From Chersky-299 sp963749535 (GTDB lineage: Bacteria; Actinomycetota; Thermoleophilia; RBG-16-64-13), in the NCBI GenBank assembly GCA_963749535.1, contig CAVVNF010000003.1:48453-112452 (forward strand): 64,000 bases of DNA, written 5' to 3'. This document shows, piece by piece, positions 45,563-54,410 of the stretch. The position numbers and the translations under genes are program-made. The first letter of the stretch is position 1. Each line of letters begins with the position of its first letter. The notes under the pieces were generated by a model that saw nothing but the letters and a program-made list of their open reading frames with translations, made no database searches and had not been told where the DNA came from.

Positions 45563-46846
45563 CTAACTCCCCCCCATCCCGGTGTGTGTCTCATCCGTTG
45601 GCCCTGTAAAGCCCAGCGCCTCGTACAGTTCCATTTGATCGCGTATCACGGCACCCAACCGGCGGATCCCTTCCTGGATCCTCTCCACCGATTGGCCGCT
45701 GAACGAAAGGCGCATGCTGTCCGTGCCGCGCCCATCAACGAAAAAGCCGGTGCCGGCAACAAAGGCCACATTGTCCTCGATGGCCTTGACCAGCAGGTCA
45801 CCAGTGTGAAGAGGAGCCGGCAGCGTGGCCCAGACGAAGAAGCCGCCTTCGGGCACCGTCCACACGGACCCCGCGGGAAACTCGTCCGCGAGAGCGGCCA
45901 GCATGGCATCGCGGCGGCAAAGATAGAGGGCCCGCTGCCGCAGCACGTAGTCTTTCCAGGCCCCACCCGAGATGAACTCGTGCACGAAGAGCTGGTTCAA
46001 CGGACTGGAGCAGAGGTCGGTCGCCTGCTTGCCGAAAACCATCTTCTGATAGATGGCCGGCGGCGCGATGACGTACCCGGTGCGGATGCCCGGCGAGATG
46101 ATCTTTGAGAACGAACCCAGATAGACGACATTGTCTGATTCGTCCATGCTGAGAAGCGTGGGAACCGCCTCTCCGGCAAAACGCAGGAGGCCGTAAGGGT
46201 TGTCCTCCACTACCAGCAGGTCTCGCTCGGCGGCCAGCTCGACCAGCCGCCTCCGGCGCTCGAGCGAAAGTGTCGTACCGGCGGGGTTGCTGAAATTCGG
46301 TATAGCGTAGAGGAACTTAGGCCGGTGGCCCTCGGCTGCAAGAGCATCGAGCATCTCGGCGACGGCCTCCACTATCAGGCCATCGGCGTCCATCGGCAGA
46401 TGCCTTACGTCCGCCTGGTAGGTGGAAAAGGTGGTGAGCGCGCCCGCATACGAGGGGCCCTCGGCCAGAACGATGTCGCCGGGATCGACGAATGTCTTGG
46501 TGATCAGGTCGATGCCCTGCTGGGCCCCGGTGGTTATGAGCACGTGCGCAGGATCGATGACCGTCCCTTCCTGGAGCAAGATCTCGGCGATGTCTTCCTT
46601 CACGAAGTCGAAGCCCTCGGTGGGGCCGTATTGCAGGGAAAGGGCCCGGTCACTCGCGCCGATGTGAAGGTTGATCTGGTCGAACACCTCTTGCGGGAAG
46701 CACTCCGTAGCCGGCATACCTCCCGCGAGCGATATCACCTCGGGGCGAGCGGTGAGGCTCATAAGGTCGCGTATGGCAGAGGAGCGCATGACGCGGATAC
46801 GGGATGCGTAGCGCCCCTCGTACTTGTCTAGTCTGCTCTTGCTCAA
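45563..46846 (-). CDS. PLP-dependent class I aminotransferase (LysN/2-aminoadipate type)
   Basis: About 427 residues. 'RSSAIRDLMSLTARPEVISLAGGMPATECFP' opens the fold, 'ITTGAQQGIDLITKTFVDPGDIVLAEGPSY' follows, and 'NVVYLGSFSKIISPGIRTGYVIAP' carries the PLP lysine. This subgroup includes 2-aminoadipate, aromatic and branched-chain aminotransferases and MocR-related enzymes without the DNA-binding domain. The start is uncertain: the family usually begins near 'KSRLDKYEGRYASRIRVMRSS', which here has only a TTG (46846) available; the frame is open to 46978. Directly upstream of ddl. It could supply D- or L-amino acid precursors or act in lysine or leucine metabolism. Confidence 0.82.
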   Translation of the reverse strand: MSKSRLDKYEGRYASRIRVMRSSAIRDLMSLTARPEVISLAGGMPATECFPQEVFDQINLHIGASDRALSLQYGPTEGFDFVKEDIAEILLQEGTVIDPAHVLITTGAQQGIDLITKTFVDPGDIVLAEGPSYAGALTTFSTYQADVRHLPMDADGLIVEAVAEMLDALAAEGHRPKFLYAIPNFSNPAGTTLSLERRRRLVELAAERDLLVVEDNPYGLLRFAGEAVPTLLSMDESDNVVYLGSFSKIISPGIRTGYVIAPPAIYQKMVFGKQATDLCSSPLNQLFVHEFISGGAWKDYVLRQRALYLCRRDAMLAALADEFPAGSVWTVPEGGFFVWATLPAPLHTGDLLVKAIEDNVAFVAGTGFFVDGRGTDSMRLSFSGQSVERIQEGIRRLGAVIRDQMELYEALGFTGPTDETHTGMGGS

Positions 46847-47233
46847 AGCTTTCTCACAAGGGTAGCTCCCTGTAGAAACCCCTTGCCATCGCCGGGGATG
46901 CCACCGAGACCGAGTCAATATACCAGCCACTGCCGGCATGGAGAGCCAGGCCCAGGCCTGGCGCGGAGGTGTCACCAAGTCGATGCGGGGGGAGCCGAGT
47001 GAAAAAAGAAGGCCGGCCTAGCAATTCGTTTCAGAATAACGCTTTGCTGTCAGGGCGCGATCGGCGAGTGCGAGACAAGCACCCAGGGAGCCCCCGTAGC
47101 AGCGCTACGGGGGCGACTGAGGACGCCGCATCGCGCCGACCAGCGCGAACTCGGCACCCAAAGCTTCGTCTTGAAGCGAGCTCTACGGCCGGCCTCCATC
47201 ACCGTCGGCGTAGAGCGGCGCCCGCGTCAGGAA
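46847..47233. other. Intergenic region carrying repeat copy B
   Basis: Contains repeat copy B (47023-47182). A GGCCGGCCT direct repeat flanks it at 47011-47019 and 47187-47195. No gene is supported. Confidence 0.6.
47023..47182 (+). repeat. 160-bp ERIC/MITE-like repeat, copy B
   Basis: Same length as copy A but opposite orientation. Ends AATTCGTTTCA and TGAAGCGAGCT are imperfect inverted repeats. The centre forms a perfect 10-bp stem CCCCCGTAGC/GCTACGGGGG around AGC. A 9-bp GGCCGGCCT direct repeat lies a few bases outside each end. Confidence 0.85.
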
Positions 47234-47560
47234 CTACCAGCGACGATCTCCGCCGCCACCGTAGCCGCCGCCACCGCCATATCCACCGCCGGAGCGCGGT
47301 GCCCGCGGCACTTGCTCCTTAGCGATGTCGACTTTGAGGGCACGGCCATCCAGTTGAACGCCATCAATGGCGGTCTTGGCGGCCTCGGCTTGCTCAGGGC
47401 TGCCCATCTCCACGAATCCAAAGCCCCGTGGGCGGCCGGTCTCGCGGTCGGTAACAAGCGCTACAGATACGACGTCGCCATGGGCTTCGAACAGCGCCCT
47501 AAGTCCGGCCTCCGAGGTATCGTAGCTGAGGTTGCCTACGTACAGTTTTGCAGAACTCAA
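47234..47560 (-). CDS. RRM-type RNA-binding protein with Gly-rich tail
   Basis: A 108-residue protein. RNP-2 'KLYVGNLSY' (residues 5-13) and RNP-1 'RGFGFVEM' (residues 45-52) define one RNA-recognition motif (about 4-82), followed by a Gly/Tyr/Arg tail (GGGYGGGGG type). This architecture matches bacterial cold-inducible Rbp proteins that bind single-stranded RNA. A typical leader of about 250 bases without a gene precedes it. Confidence 0.9.
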   Translation of the reverse strand: MSSAKLYVGNLSYDTSEAGLRALFEAHGDVVSVALVTDRETGRPRGFGFVEMGSPEQAEAAKTAIDGVQLDGRALKVDIAKEQVPRAPRSGGGYGGGGGYGGGGDRRW

Positions 47561-47812
47561 CTAATCCTCCATGGGTGGAGTGACACTACTACAAACGAAG
47601 AGATGAGACTGCAAACGTGCGGGGTGAGAAGAGAGCTCAACTCGGCGCGGCGCCTGGAGAATCCACCTATCGAATGTTGGGCGGGAGTATAGCATAGAGA
47701 CGTCCTGACCCCTGCTGACGACGTGCCCTCGAATATCCACAGACAGCCGTGAATAACCGGAGCCCGGAGTGGGTACCTTCCGCCACGCAGTCGCGCGCAA
47801 GGAGAGGCTTCC

Positions 47813-48235
47813 ATGGTCGAATCTCGCGATACACCCTCCCGGTCACGTGAGCACGGCACGCAGTCGGGCCAGCGCGGGCCTCGGCTGGAGACCCAGCTCT
47901 CGTATCGGTACGGGGTCCCGCTGATATACGTGAGCGGTGAACTCGATCACCACACGTCCACGATTCTCCGGGATGTCATCTCCCAGGAACTGGGCGAGGA
48001 GACCAAGGCTCTGCTTCTGGAGGTGAGCCAGCTGAGTTACATGGACAGTGGCGGTCTCTCGCTCATGTTCGAGACAATTGCGGCTCTCCACGGCAAAGGG
48101 TGGTTGGGGATCGTCAGCCCGAATGTCGGCGTACGGAAGCTCGCCGAACTCACAGGATTGGCCGACCGGCCAGGTTTTCGCATCTTTCCCGATTTCAAGA
48201 GCGTCCCGGCTGCCGTCGCGGAGCTGGTTCAGTAG
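47813..48235 (+). CDS. STAS-domain anti-sigma factor antagonist
   Basis: A 140-residue protein with a variable basic N terminus (about 1-28) and a STAS domain (about 30-138). The phospho-acceptor motif is 'YMDSGGLSLMFETIAAL' (Ser at about residue 75). It resembles the STAS protein encoded at 6326, with the same 'GKGWLGIVSPN' segment after the acceptor, so the two are probably paralogues. AAGGAGAGG precedes the ATG. No kinase partner is adjacent; a convergent GGDEF regulator lies downstream. Confidence 0.87.
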   Translation: MVESRDTPSRSREHGTQSGQRGPRLETQLSYRYGVPLIYVSGELDHHTSTILRDVISQELGEETKALLLEVSQLSYMDSGGLSLMFETIAALHGKGWLGIVSPNVGVRKLAELTGLADRPGFRIFPDFKSVPAAVAELVQ

Positions 48236-48249
48236 GCCGCCGCGCGAGC

Positions 48250-49197
48250 CTACTCGCCGCGCGGGGTATCCTCGGGACGTGGGTTGGCAGCTGGAGCGTC
48301 CTGATCCATCTCCACACGATTGCGCCCCTTGGCCTTGGCCTCGTAGAGGGCATCGTCCGCGGCCCGGACCAACTCGTCCACCGTGCCGCCCCGGCTGGTG
48401 GCCCCGCCTATACTCACGCTGACCTGGACGGATTCGCCCTCGACCTCGGCTGGTGAGCTCACGATGGCCAGCCGTATCCTCTCGAAGACGCCTATCACCT
48501 TGGCCGGATCGGCTCCCGGCACGATTGCTAGGAACTCCTCACCTCCGAATCGACCAAAACCATCGTAAGGTCTCATCGCTTTCGTCGCCTTCTTGACGAC
48601 CCACTGCAGGACGTAATCGCCAACCGCATGGCCGAAGGCGTCGTTGGTATGTTTAAAGTGGTCGACGTCGAGCAACCCGACGCTCACCGGCGTGTCTTCG
48701 CGCTTCGCTCGCGCCAGTTCCTGTTTCAGGCGCTCGAGGATAGCTCTTCGATTCATGGTGCCGGTGAGGACGTCCGTGTTCGCCTGCTTCTGTAGGGAGC
48801 GCTGAGTCTGCATCAGCTTCTCGTTGAGTTCCGCGAATCGCTGACCGACGTGAAGTCGCGCTTGCAGCTCGTCTCGGTCGAAAGGCTTCCCCACGTGGTC
48901 GTTGGCACCAGCCTCCAGGCCCGCCACAATGTCTTGCTTGCTTCCACGGCCCGTCAACAGGATAAGGTATGGCGGGTGAGGGCTGTCCATCGCGCGGACC
49001 CGACGGCAGACCTCCAACCCGTCAATGCCCGGCATCATCCAGTCGAGGATGGCAAGCTGAGGCGCGTTTTCGCTGCCCAGCACTTGCCACGCTTCCTCGC
49101 CGTTGGCGACCGCGGAAACCTCGAAGCCCCAACTGGTTAGAACGGTCTTGAGGAGGGTGCGGGAGGTAAGGTCATCCTCTGCGACCAGAACCCTCAC
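48250..49197 (-). CDS. Response regulator with GGDEF diguanylate cyclase domain
   Basis: A 315-residue PleD-like protein that should make cyclic di-GMP. The receiver domain (about residues 1-125) has 'VLVAEDDLTSR', the phospho-acceptor Asp in 'LAILDWMMPGIDGLEV' and 'VGKPFDRDEL'. The GGDEF domain (about 135-305) has the active site 'FGGEEFLAIV' and an intact inhibitory site 'RPYD' five residues before it. It overlaps the hybrid kinase gene by 4 bases, so the kinase is its probable cognate phosphodonor through the HPt domain. Confidence 0.93.
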   Translation of the reverse strand: MRVLVAEDDLTSRTLLKTVLTSWGFEVSAVANGEEAWQVLGSENAPQLAILDWMMPGIDGLEVCRRVRAMDSPHPPYLILLTGRGSKQDIVAGLEAGANDHVGKPFDRDELQARLHVGQRFAELNEKLMQTQRSLQKQANTDVLTGTMNRRAILERLKQELARAKREDTPVSVGLLDVDHFKHTNDAFGHAVGDYVLQWVVKKATKAMRPYDGFGRFGGEEFLAIVPGADPAKVIGVFERIRLAIVSSPAEVEGESVQVSVSIGGATSRGGTVDELVRAADDALYEAKAKGRNRVEMDQDAPAANPRPEDTPRGE

Positions 49198-52100
49198 ATC
49201 AGCCCTCCTTCTAGCTGTCCCCTCTCCTGTAGCAGTACCAGTTGTCGCTCGATACCTACAAGCAGAGTCTCGGCCCCGACCAGATGTCCGGCTGCGGCGA
49301 TCTCGTCAAGGGCGGCCGAGAGGTGCCTCATGCAGCCGGCTCCCACGCTTGCGGAAGCGCCTTTGAGCGTGTGGGCGCGGCTGCGAACTTCGACAGCGTC
49401 GCCCTTTCCCACGGCCGCGCGCAATGCCGAGACCTGATTGGGTACATCGGCGAGGTACTCCCGCGCGATCTCCGCGGCTGAGACACGGTCCCCGTCGAGA
49501 AGAGCGAGCAGGACGCCTTCATCGAAAACACAGCAGTCTTCGGCAAGATCCGCGTCCTTTGGGACCGTCGTACCGGTCGCCGACGCCTCCGCTGCCTCCT
49601 TCGACGCCGCCAAGCCAACCGGAGTGGCCCATCTGGCCAGGACCTCGGCTAGGTCAGCCGGCTTGATTGGTTTGGACAGGTAGTCATCCATGTCGGCATC
49701 CAGACACGCCTGCCGGTCGCCTGCCATAGCGTGGGCAGTTAAGGCAACGATAGGTACCCGTGCATTCACCACTCCGCTGCCGGGGGCACGTACACGCCGT
49801 GTAGCTTCCAGGCCGTCCATCTCAGGCATCTGCACGTCCATGAGCACCAGATCGTAGGACCTTGTCTGCAAGGCCTCAAGGGCCTTGAGACCATCCACCA
49901 CGACGTCGGCGCGATAGCCCAACTTCTCCAGAGTCTTGAGAGCCACTCTCTGGTTCACGACGTTGTCTTCTGCGAGCAAGATGCGAAGGCGCCGTTTGGC
50001 CTGCTCGGCCAGCGTATGCCGCGTGATAAGGGGAGCGCCACTCCGGGAGTCCGCTGTCGACGCCGATTCCCGCCCCAAGAGAGACGCGAGGCAGTCGTAG
50101 AGATGGGATTGCCGCACGGGCTTGACCAGATACGCGGAGAAACCGAGCTTCTCCATCCGGCTCGCATCTCCCCGGGCACCGACCGAGGTCATCAGCACCA
50201 ACGAGGTTCCACGCAGACGGGGATCCTCCGTGACCGCCTTTGCCAACGTCTCACCGTCCATCTCCGGCATGCACATGTCCAGTATTGCGATCCGGAACGG
50301 GTCACCCTCTGTCACGCCCTGGCGCAGAGCCTCAAGGGCGGCCTTCGCCGAAGGCACCTCCAGATGCCGACAGCCCCAGGACTCGAGCATGCCTGCGAGC
50401 ACCTTGCGGTTCGTTTCACTGTCGTCGACTCCAAGAACGCGCGTCCCGGAGACCATGGCAGGTTCATAAGCCTCAAGGGGGACACACGCGGCGGAACCCT
50501 TCGCCACGGGAATCGTAAACCAGAACGTCGATCCCACCCCAACCCTGCTCTCGGCGCGGAGGGAGCCACCCATCGCCTCCACTAGACCTTTGGAGATGGA
50601 CAGACCGAGCCCGGTACCCCCATGCCGCCGGGTAGTGGAGGCGTCCGCCTGAGTGAAGGGTTGGAACAGACCCTCGATCTTGTCCTTGGGGATGCCACAC
50701 CCGGTGTCCCGCACCTCGAACCGGATCGCCGCGCTGGTCGCTTCCTCACTATCGAGCTGCACCACGACGTTGATTTCTCCCCTCTCGGTGAATTTGATCG
50801 CATTTCCTACCAAGTTCGTCAGTATCTGCCGCAGACGCCCCGGGTCCCCGCGGAGCACCCATGGCACATCCGGCTCGACGAGGGTGGTGAGCTCGATATC
50901 CTTCTCGTGCGCCCGTAGGGCGAGCAGGCCGGTCATGTCCTCCAGCGTGGTCCTCAGGTCGTAGTCGATGGTCTCGAGTTCGAGCTTGCGCGCCTCCACC
51001 TTGGAGAAATCGAGGATGTCGCCGATCACGCTCAGCAAGGCGTCCGCGCTCGACGAGACGGTCTCCGCGAACTCCCGCTGCTCTCCGGTGAGATCGGTGT
51101 CCATGAGTAGGCCAATCATGCCTATGACGCCGTTCATGGGTGTGCGGATCTCGTGGCTCATGTTGGCCAGGAACAGGCTCTTGGCTTCGCTCGCTGCCTG
51201 CGCTTCCACGGCCAGTTGGTTCGCGCGATGGATCGCGTGCTCTAGTTCTCTGTTCGCCGCTTCCGCCTTTTCTTTTGCGGCCCGCAGCTCCTGTTCTACC
51301 TGTTTGCGCTCGCTAATGTCCCGCGCGAACACAAAGTCGTACTCCTTGCCATCGAACTCGACATAGTTCACCGTCACCTCGACTGGGAAGATTTCTCCCT
51401 CTTTGGTGCGCTGAAGCGACTCGAAGGTGAACGAACCACGCCTCCTGATCTCCTCCCAGTGCCGCTTCCAGGGCCGAGGCGCGTTGGGATCCACGTCGAA
51501 GATGGTCAGCCCCCCGAGCATCTCTTCACGGGTATAGCCAAGACGGCGACAGGTCGAGTCGCTGACGTAGAGGTACCGTCCCTCGCGACTGATCCAGAAG
51601 ACCAGGTCTTTAGCCCGGTCGACAGAGAATTGCGTAAGCCGGAGCCACTCCTCCATGCGCTTGCGCTCGGAGGTGTCTCGCGCAAAGGTACAGGTGAGTT
51701 CTTTGCCACAATAGTCGAGGTAGCTGACACTTACCTCTACGGGAAGTCTCTCGCCGTTCTTCGTCAGGTGATAGGTCTCAAATGTGAGCGTTCCCTCGTT
51801 GCGAATCTCTTCCCACTTCTCAGCCCACGCCTCTTTAGGAATGCTCGGCGTGATGTCGAACACGGTCAGTTCGAGCATCTCTTCTTTGGAGTAGCCAAGC
51901 CGCCTGCGGCACGAATCGTTCACATACACGAACCTGCCCTCCGAGTCCGCCCATAGCACCGAGTCAGCCGCGTGGTCCATGGAGAACTGGGTCAGTTGCA
52001 GCGACTCCTCCATCCGCTTCCGCTCGGTGATGTCGCGTGCAAAGGAGCAGTTGTAACCCTTGCCCTCGTACTCGATGTAGTTAAGAGTGACTTCGACTGG

Positions 52101-53138
52101 GACAAAGACCCCATCCTTGGTGCGGTGAGCAGATTCGAAGGTGAACGATTTCCGCTTCTTGAGGTCGGCCCAGTGACGTTTCCAAGGTCTGGCCGCGTTG
52201 GGATCCACGTCGTAAATGGTCATCGTGAGCAGCTCGTCACGGGAGTAGCCCAGCTTCCGGCACGTAGTGTCGTTTACATAGATCAACCGGCCGTCCTCGT
52301 TCAGCCAGAACGCTGAATCAGCCGCGCGGTCCACAGAGAACTGTGTCAGGCGCAGCGATTCCTCCAGTTCCTTCCGCTTGGTGATGTCTCGCGAAAAGAC
52401 ACAGTTGTATTCGTGGCCGCCGAACTTGATGTAGTTGACCGTCACCTCGACAGGGAAGATCTTCCCGTTCTTCTTCTGATGCACGGTCTCGAAGGTGAAC
52501 GATCCCCGCCGCTTGATATCCTGCCACTGCCGCGGCCAGGTCTCCCTAGGGAACGAGGGGTCTATACCGAAGAAGAGCGTTCCAAGCAACTCCTTGCGAG
52601 TGTAGCCGAGCTCGCGACACGTGGAGTCGCTTACGAACACAAGTCGACCATCGGGTCCCATCCAGAAGACGGAGTCGGCCGCCCGGTCCACGGAGATCTG
52701 TGTCAGTAGGAGCGAATCCTCCGTCCGCTTCTGATCGGTCACATCGTCGAGGATGAGCAGCACACTCGGCTCGCCGTCCAACTCGACCCGCGTGACCTGG
52801 CAGTCGATCCACAACACGCCGTCATTCTCGCGCTCCAACGGGATCCGACTTCGCTGCTGCCGGCCCGCGGATACAGCCCCTTCCACTTCCGCCGCGAGAG
52901 CGGAGCCCAAGACGTGAAGCTCTTGAAGCGGCGTTTCAAGTAGCCGATCGATCGACGTGCCCAGGAGACCGGCTACGGATTCATTAGCCCAAAGGCAGCG
53001 TCCATCGCCTCCGTAGGCGAGGATGCCGCGCGGCGTGGCAGCGAGGAGGGCCTCGCCCAGTTCTCGGGCGACCGTATCTTCCGGGAGTCTGTACCGCGTT
53101 GGGACCGGACGCTTACTCCTCAACATCTGATATTCCAT
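49194..53138 (-). CDS. Hybrid sensor histidine kinase with five PAS domains, two receivers and HPt
   Basis: A 1314-residue BarA/TorS-like phosphorelay kinase with no obvious membrane segment, so it is probably cytoplasmic. One divergent PAS (about residues 25-140) is followed by four tandem near-copies (about 140-630), each with 'LTQFSVDRAADSxFW', 'STCRxLGYxxxEL' and 'FARDITERK' blocks. A coiled coil leads to HisKA ('FLANMSHEIRTPMNGVIGM'), HATPase ('DTGCGIP', 'GTGLGLSISKGLVEAMGG'), REC1 ('AILDMCMPEMDGE'), REC2 ('LVLMDVQMPEMDGLEATRRV') and a C-terminal HPt ('RAHTLKGASASVGAG'). All phosphotransfer residues are present. The GGDEF regulator follows with a 4-base overlap. Confidence 0.94.
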   Translation of the reverse strand: MEYQMLRSKRPVPTRYRLPEDTVARELGEALLAATPRGILAYGGDGRCLWANESVAGLLGTSIDRLLETPLQELHVLGSALAAEVEGAVSAGRQQRSRIPLERENDGVLWIDCQVTRVELDGEPSVLLILDDVTDQKRTEDSLLLTQISVDRAADSVFWMGPDGRLVFVSDSTCRELGYTRKELLGTLFFGIDPSFPRETWPRQWQDIKRRGSFTFETVHQKKNGKIFPVEVTVNYIKFGGHEYNCVFSRDITKRKELEESLRLTQFSVDRAADSAFWLNEDGRLIYVNDTTCRKLGYSRDELLTMTIYDVDPNAARPWKRHWADLKKRKSFTFESAHRTKDGVFVPVEVTLNYIEYEGKGYNCSFARDITERKRMEESLQLTQFSMDHAADSVLWADSEGRFVYVNDSCRRRLGYSKEEMLELTVFDITPSIPKEAWAEKWEEIRNEGTLTFETYHLTKNGERLPVEVSVSYLDYCGKELTCTFARDTSERKRMEEWLRLTQFSVDRAKDLVFWISREGRYLYVSDSTCRRLGYTREEMLGGLTIFDVDPNAPRPWKRHWEEIRRRGSFTFESLQRTKEGEIFPVEVTVNYVEFDGKEYDFVFARDISERKQVEQELRAAKEKAEAANRELEHAIHRANQLAVEAQAASEAKSLFLANMSHEIRTPMNGVIGMIGLLMDTDLTGEQREFAETVSSSADALLSVIGDILDFSKVEARKLELETIDYDLRTTLEDMTGLLALRAHEKDIELTTLVEPDVPWVLRGDPGRLRQILTNLVGNAIKFTERGEINVVVQLDSEEATSAAIRFEVRDTGCGIPKDKIEGLFQPFTQADASTTRRHGGTGLGLSISKGLVEAMGGSLRAESRVGVGSTFWFTIPVAKGSAACVPLEAYEPAMVSGTRVLGVDDSETNRKVLAGMLESWGCRHLEVPSAKAALEALRQGVTEGDPFRIAILDMCMPEMDGETLAKAVTEDPRLRGTSLVLMTSVGARGDASRMEKLGFSAYLVKPVRQSHLYDCLASLLGRESASTADSRSGAPLITRHTLAEQAKRRLRILLAEDNVVNQRVALKTLEKLGYRADVVVDGLKALEALQTRSYDLVLMDVQMPEMDGLEATRRVRAPGSGVVNARVPIVALTAHAMAGDRQACLDADMDDYLSKPIKPADLAEVLARWATPVGLAASKEAAEASATGTTVPKDADLAEDCCVFDEGVLLALLDGDRVSAAEIAREYLADVPNQVSALRAAVGKGDAVEVRSRAHTLKGASASVGAGCMRHLSAALDEIAAAGHLVGAETLLVGIERQLVLLQERGQLEGGLM

Positions 53139-53335
53139 TCTTTGCGGGGAAAATCTGATCTCTCAGAGGTATAAATCGGCAGCGCCTCCGTAACCTTGAG
53201 CCGCCGCAGGGCGGGGTAGCCCTTCTCCGGTGAGGCGGCCGAGCGGAACGAAGGTGGGAATGAAGGTAGAATTAAGTAAGGCCAACATCGTGGCAATCGG
53301 AGCCACCGACTCGAGCGGGAGGGGAAGAACAGACC

Positions 53336-54010
53336 GTGAGACCTTTGCAGCGTCGGTCCCAGCCCGAACCTGATACGCCGCGGGAGCGCCTCGCAAGGCC
53401 CGGCAAGATCATCAGGCAAGCCAGAAAGGCGAGCAATCTCACCCTCCAAGAGCTGGGGGACCGGGTTGGTCTCACGGGAAGCCACATCAGCCAGATCGAG
53501 CGCGGCACCAGCATCCCCTCAGTGGGAGCGCTGTGGGAGATCGCCGACGAATTGGGGCTCTCGATGGCAGACTTGTTCGCTGCGGGCAATCCCAGCGACC
53601 GCGGCAGCAGGGCCGTTCAGCCTGCGGCCGCATCTCCATCCGAGGGCGCCGCGCCCGCAGACAGCCCGGAGTCGCAGACCGAGCCGAGCCCCGTCGTGGA
53701 CCCCAGGGCGCGCGAAGTGATCAAAATGGCCGGGGTCGAGTGGCAACGGCTCACGCCCGACTTCGACGAGACCATCGAGTTCATGCAGGTGAGACACGAG
53801 GTGGGCGCCGGAGACGACCATGCCTATCATCATCGGGGCCGCGAGTATGGGCTCATCATCCAGGGACGGCTGTTGGCGGAGCTCGGCTTCTCCAAGTACA
53901 TGTTGGAACCGGGCTTCAGCATCTCGTTCGACAGCAGCACGCCCCACCGTTTCCTGAACGCCGGCGATGAGCCGGTCATCGCCGTCTGGATCATCGTCGG
54001 CCGCCAGTAA
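53336..54010 (+). CDS. XRE-family regulator with cupin sensor domain
   Basis: A 224-residue transcription factor. The helix-turn-helix (about residues 22-80) has 'LTLQELGDRVGLTGSHISQIERGTSIPSVGAL'; an Ala/Pro/Ser linker (about 85-125) leads to a cupin_2 domain (about 140-222) with 'GAGDDHAYHHRGREYGLIIQGRLLAEL' and 'GFSISFDSSTPHRFLNAGDEP'. This architecture regulates amino-acid, polyamine or phosphonate catabolism in response to a small ligand. It starts with GTG and is divergent from the hybrid kinase. It is the likely regulator of the downstream RidA/molybdoenzyme operon, whose promoter lies about 130 bases past its stop. Confidence 0.87.
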   Translation: MRPLQRRSQPEPDTPRERLARPGKIIRQARKASNLTLQELGDRVGLTGSHISQIERGTSIPSVGALWEIADELGLSMADLFAAGNPSDRGSRAVQPAAASPSEGAAPADSPESQTEPSPVVDPRAREVIKMAGVEWQRLTPDFDETIEFMQVRHEVGAGDDHAYHHRGREYGLIIQGRLLAELGFSKYMLEPGFSISFDSSTPHRFLNAGDEPVIAVWIIVGRQ

Positions 54011-54410
54011 GGCGGGCGCCGCGGGCGAACGATCGCGGGCCGCCATAGCTCGCGATTCAACTCTGAGTTGATTGTCCTCCCTTTGTCACCGCCCACCAGG
54101 CGGACCGGCTCAGGCTATTTGTTTGCCTCACTCCGATGCGTTTGACAAGCCCCTATTCGCCGCCTAGAATTGAAATATAATTTTATTTTGCGGCCGGCTT
54201 AGGGGAGGGATCAGCAGCTGTGATGTTGAATAGCTGCGGCATAGCTTGTCTCGAGCGCGGCGTCCCCCTTCCCACCCCTCTCGTGCTTGGCCACCTTCCC
54301 TCCCGCCGCCGACCGATCATCCATCGCTTGGTTCCCGCCCAGGTGCCTCACTTGCTCACTTGTCTTGCGTAGCCATGACCGCCCCGGTCGAGAAAACGGA
54401 AAGGAGATAG
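54011..54410. other. Intergenic region with operon promoter
   Basis: A 400-base gap without a supported gene. It holds the promoter at 54142-54170 and a leader of about 230 bases before the RidA-like gene; I recognised no riboswitch. Confidence 0.5.
54142..54170 (+). promoter_or_regulatory. Consensus sigma70-type promoter of the RidA/molybdoenzyme operon
   Basis: TTGACA (54142-54147), a 17-base spacer and TAGAAT (54165-54170), followed by an A/T-rich tract. This is the best promoter match in the window. Confidence 0.8.
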
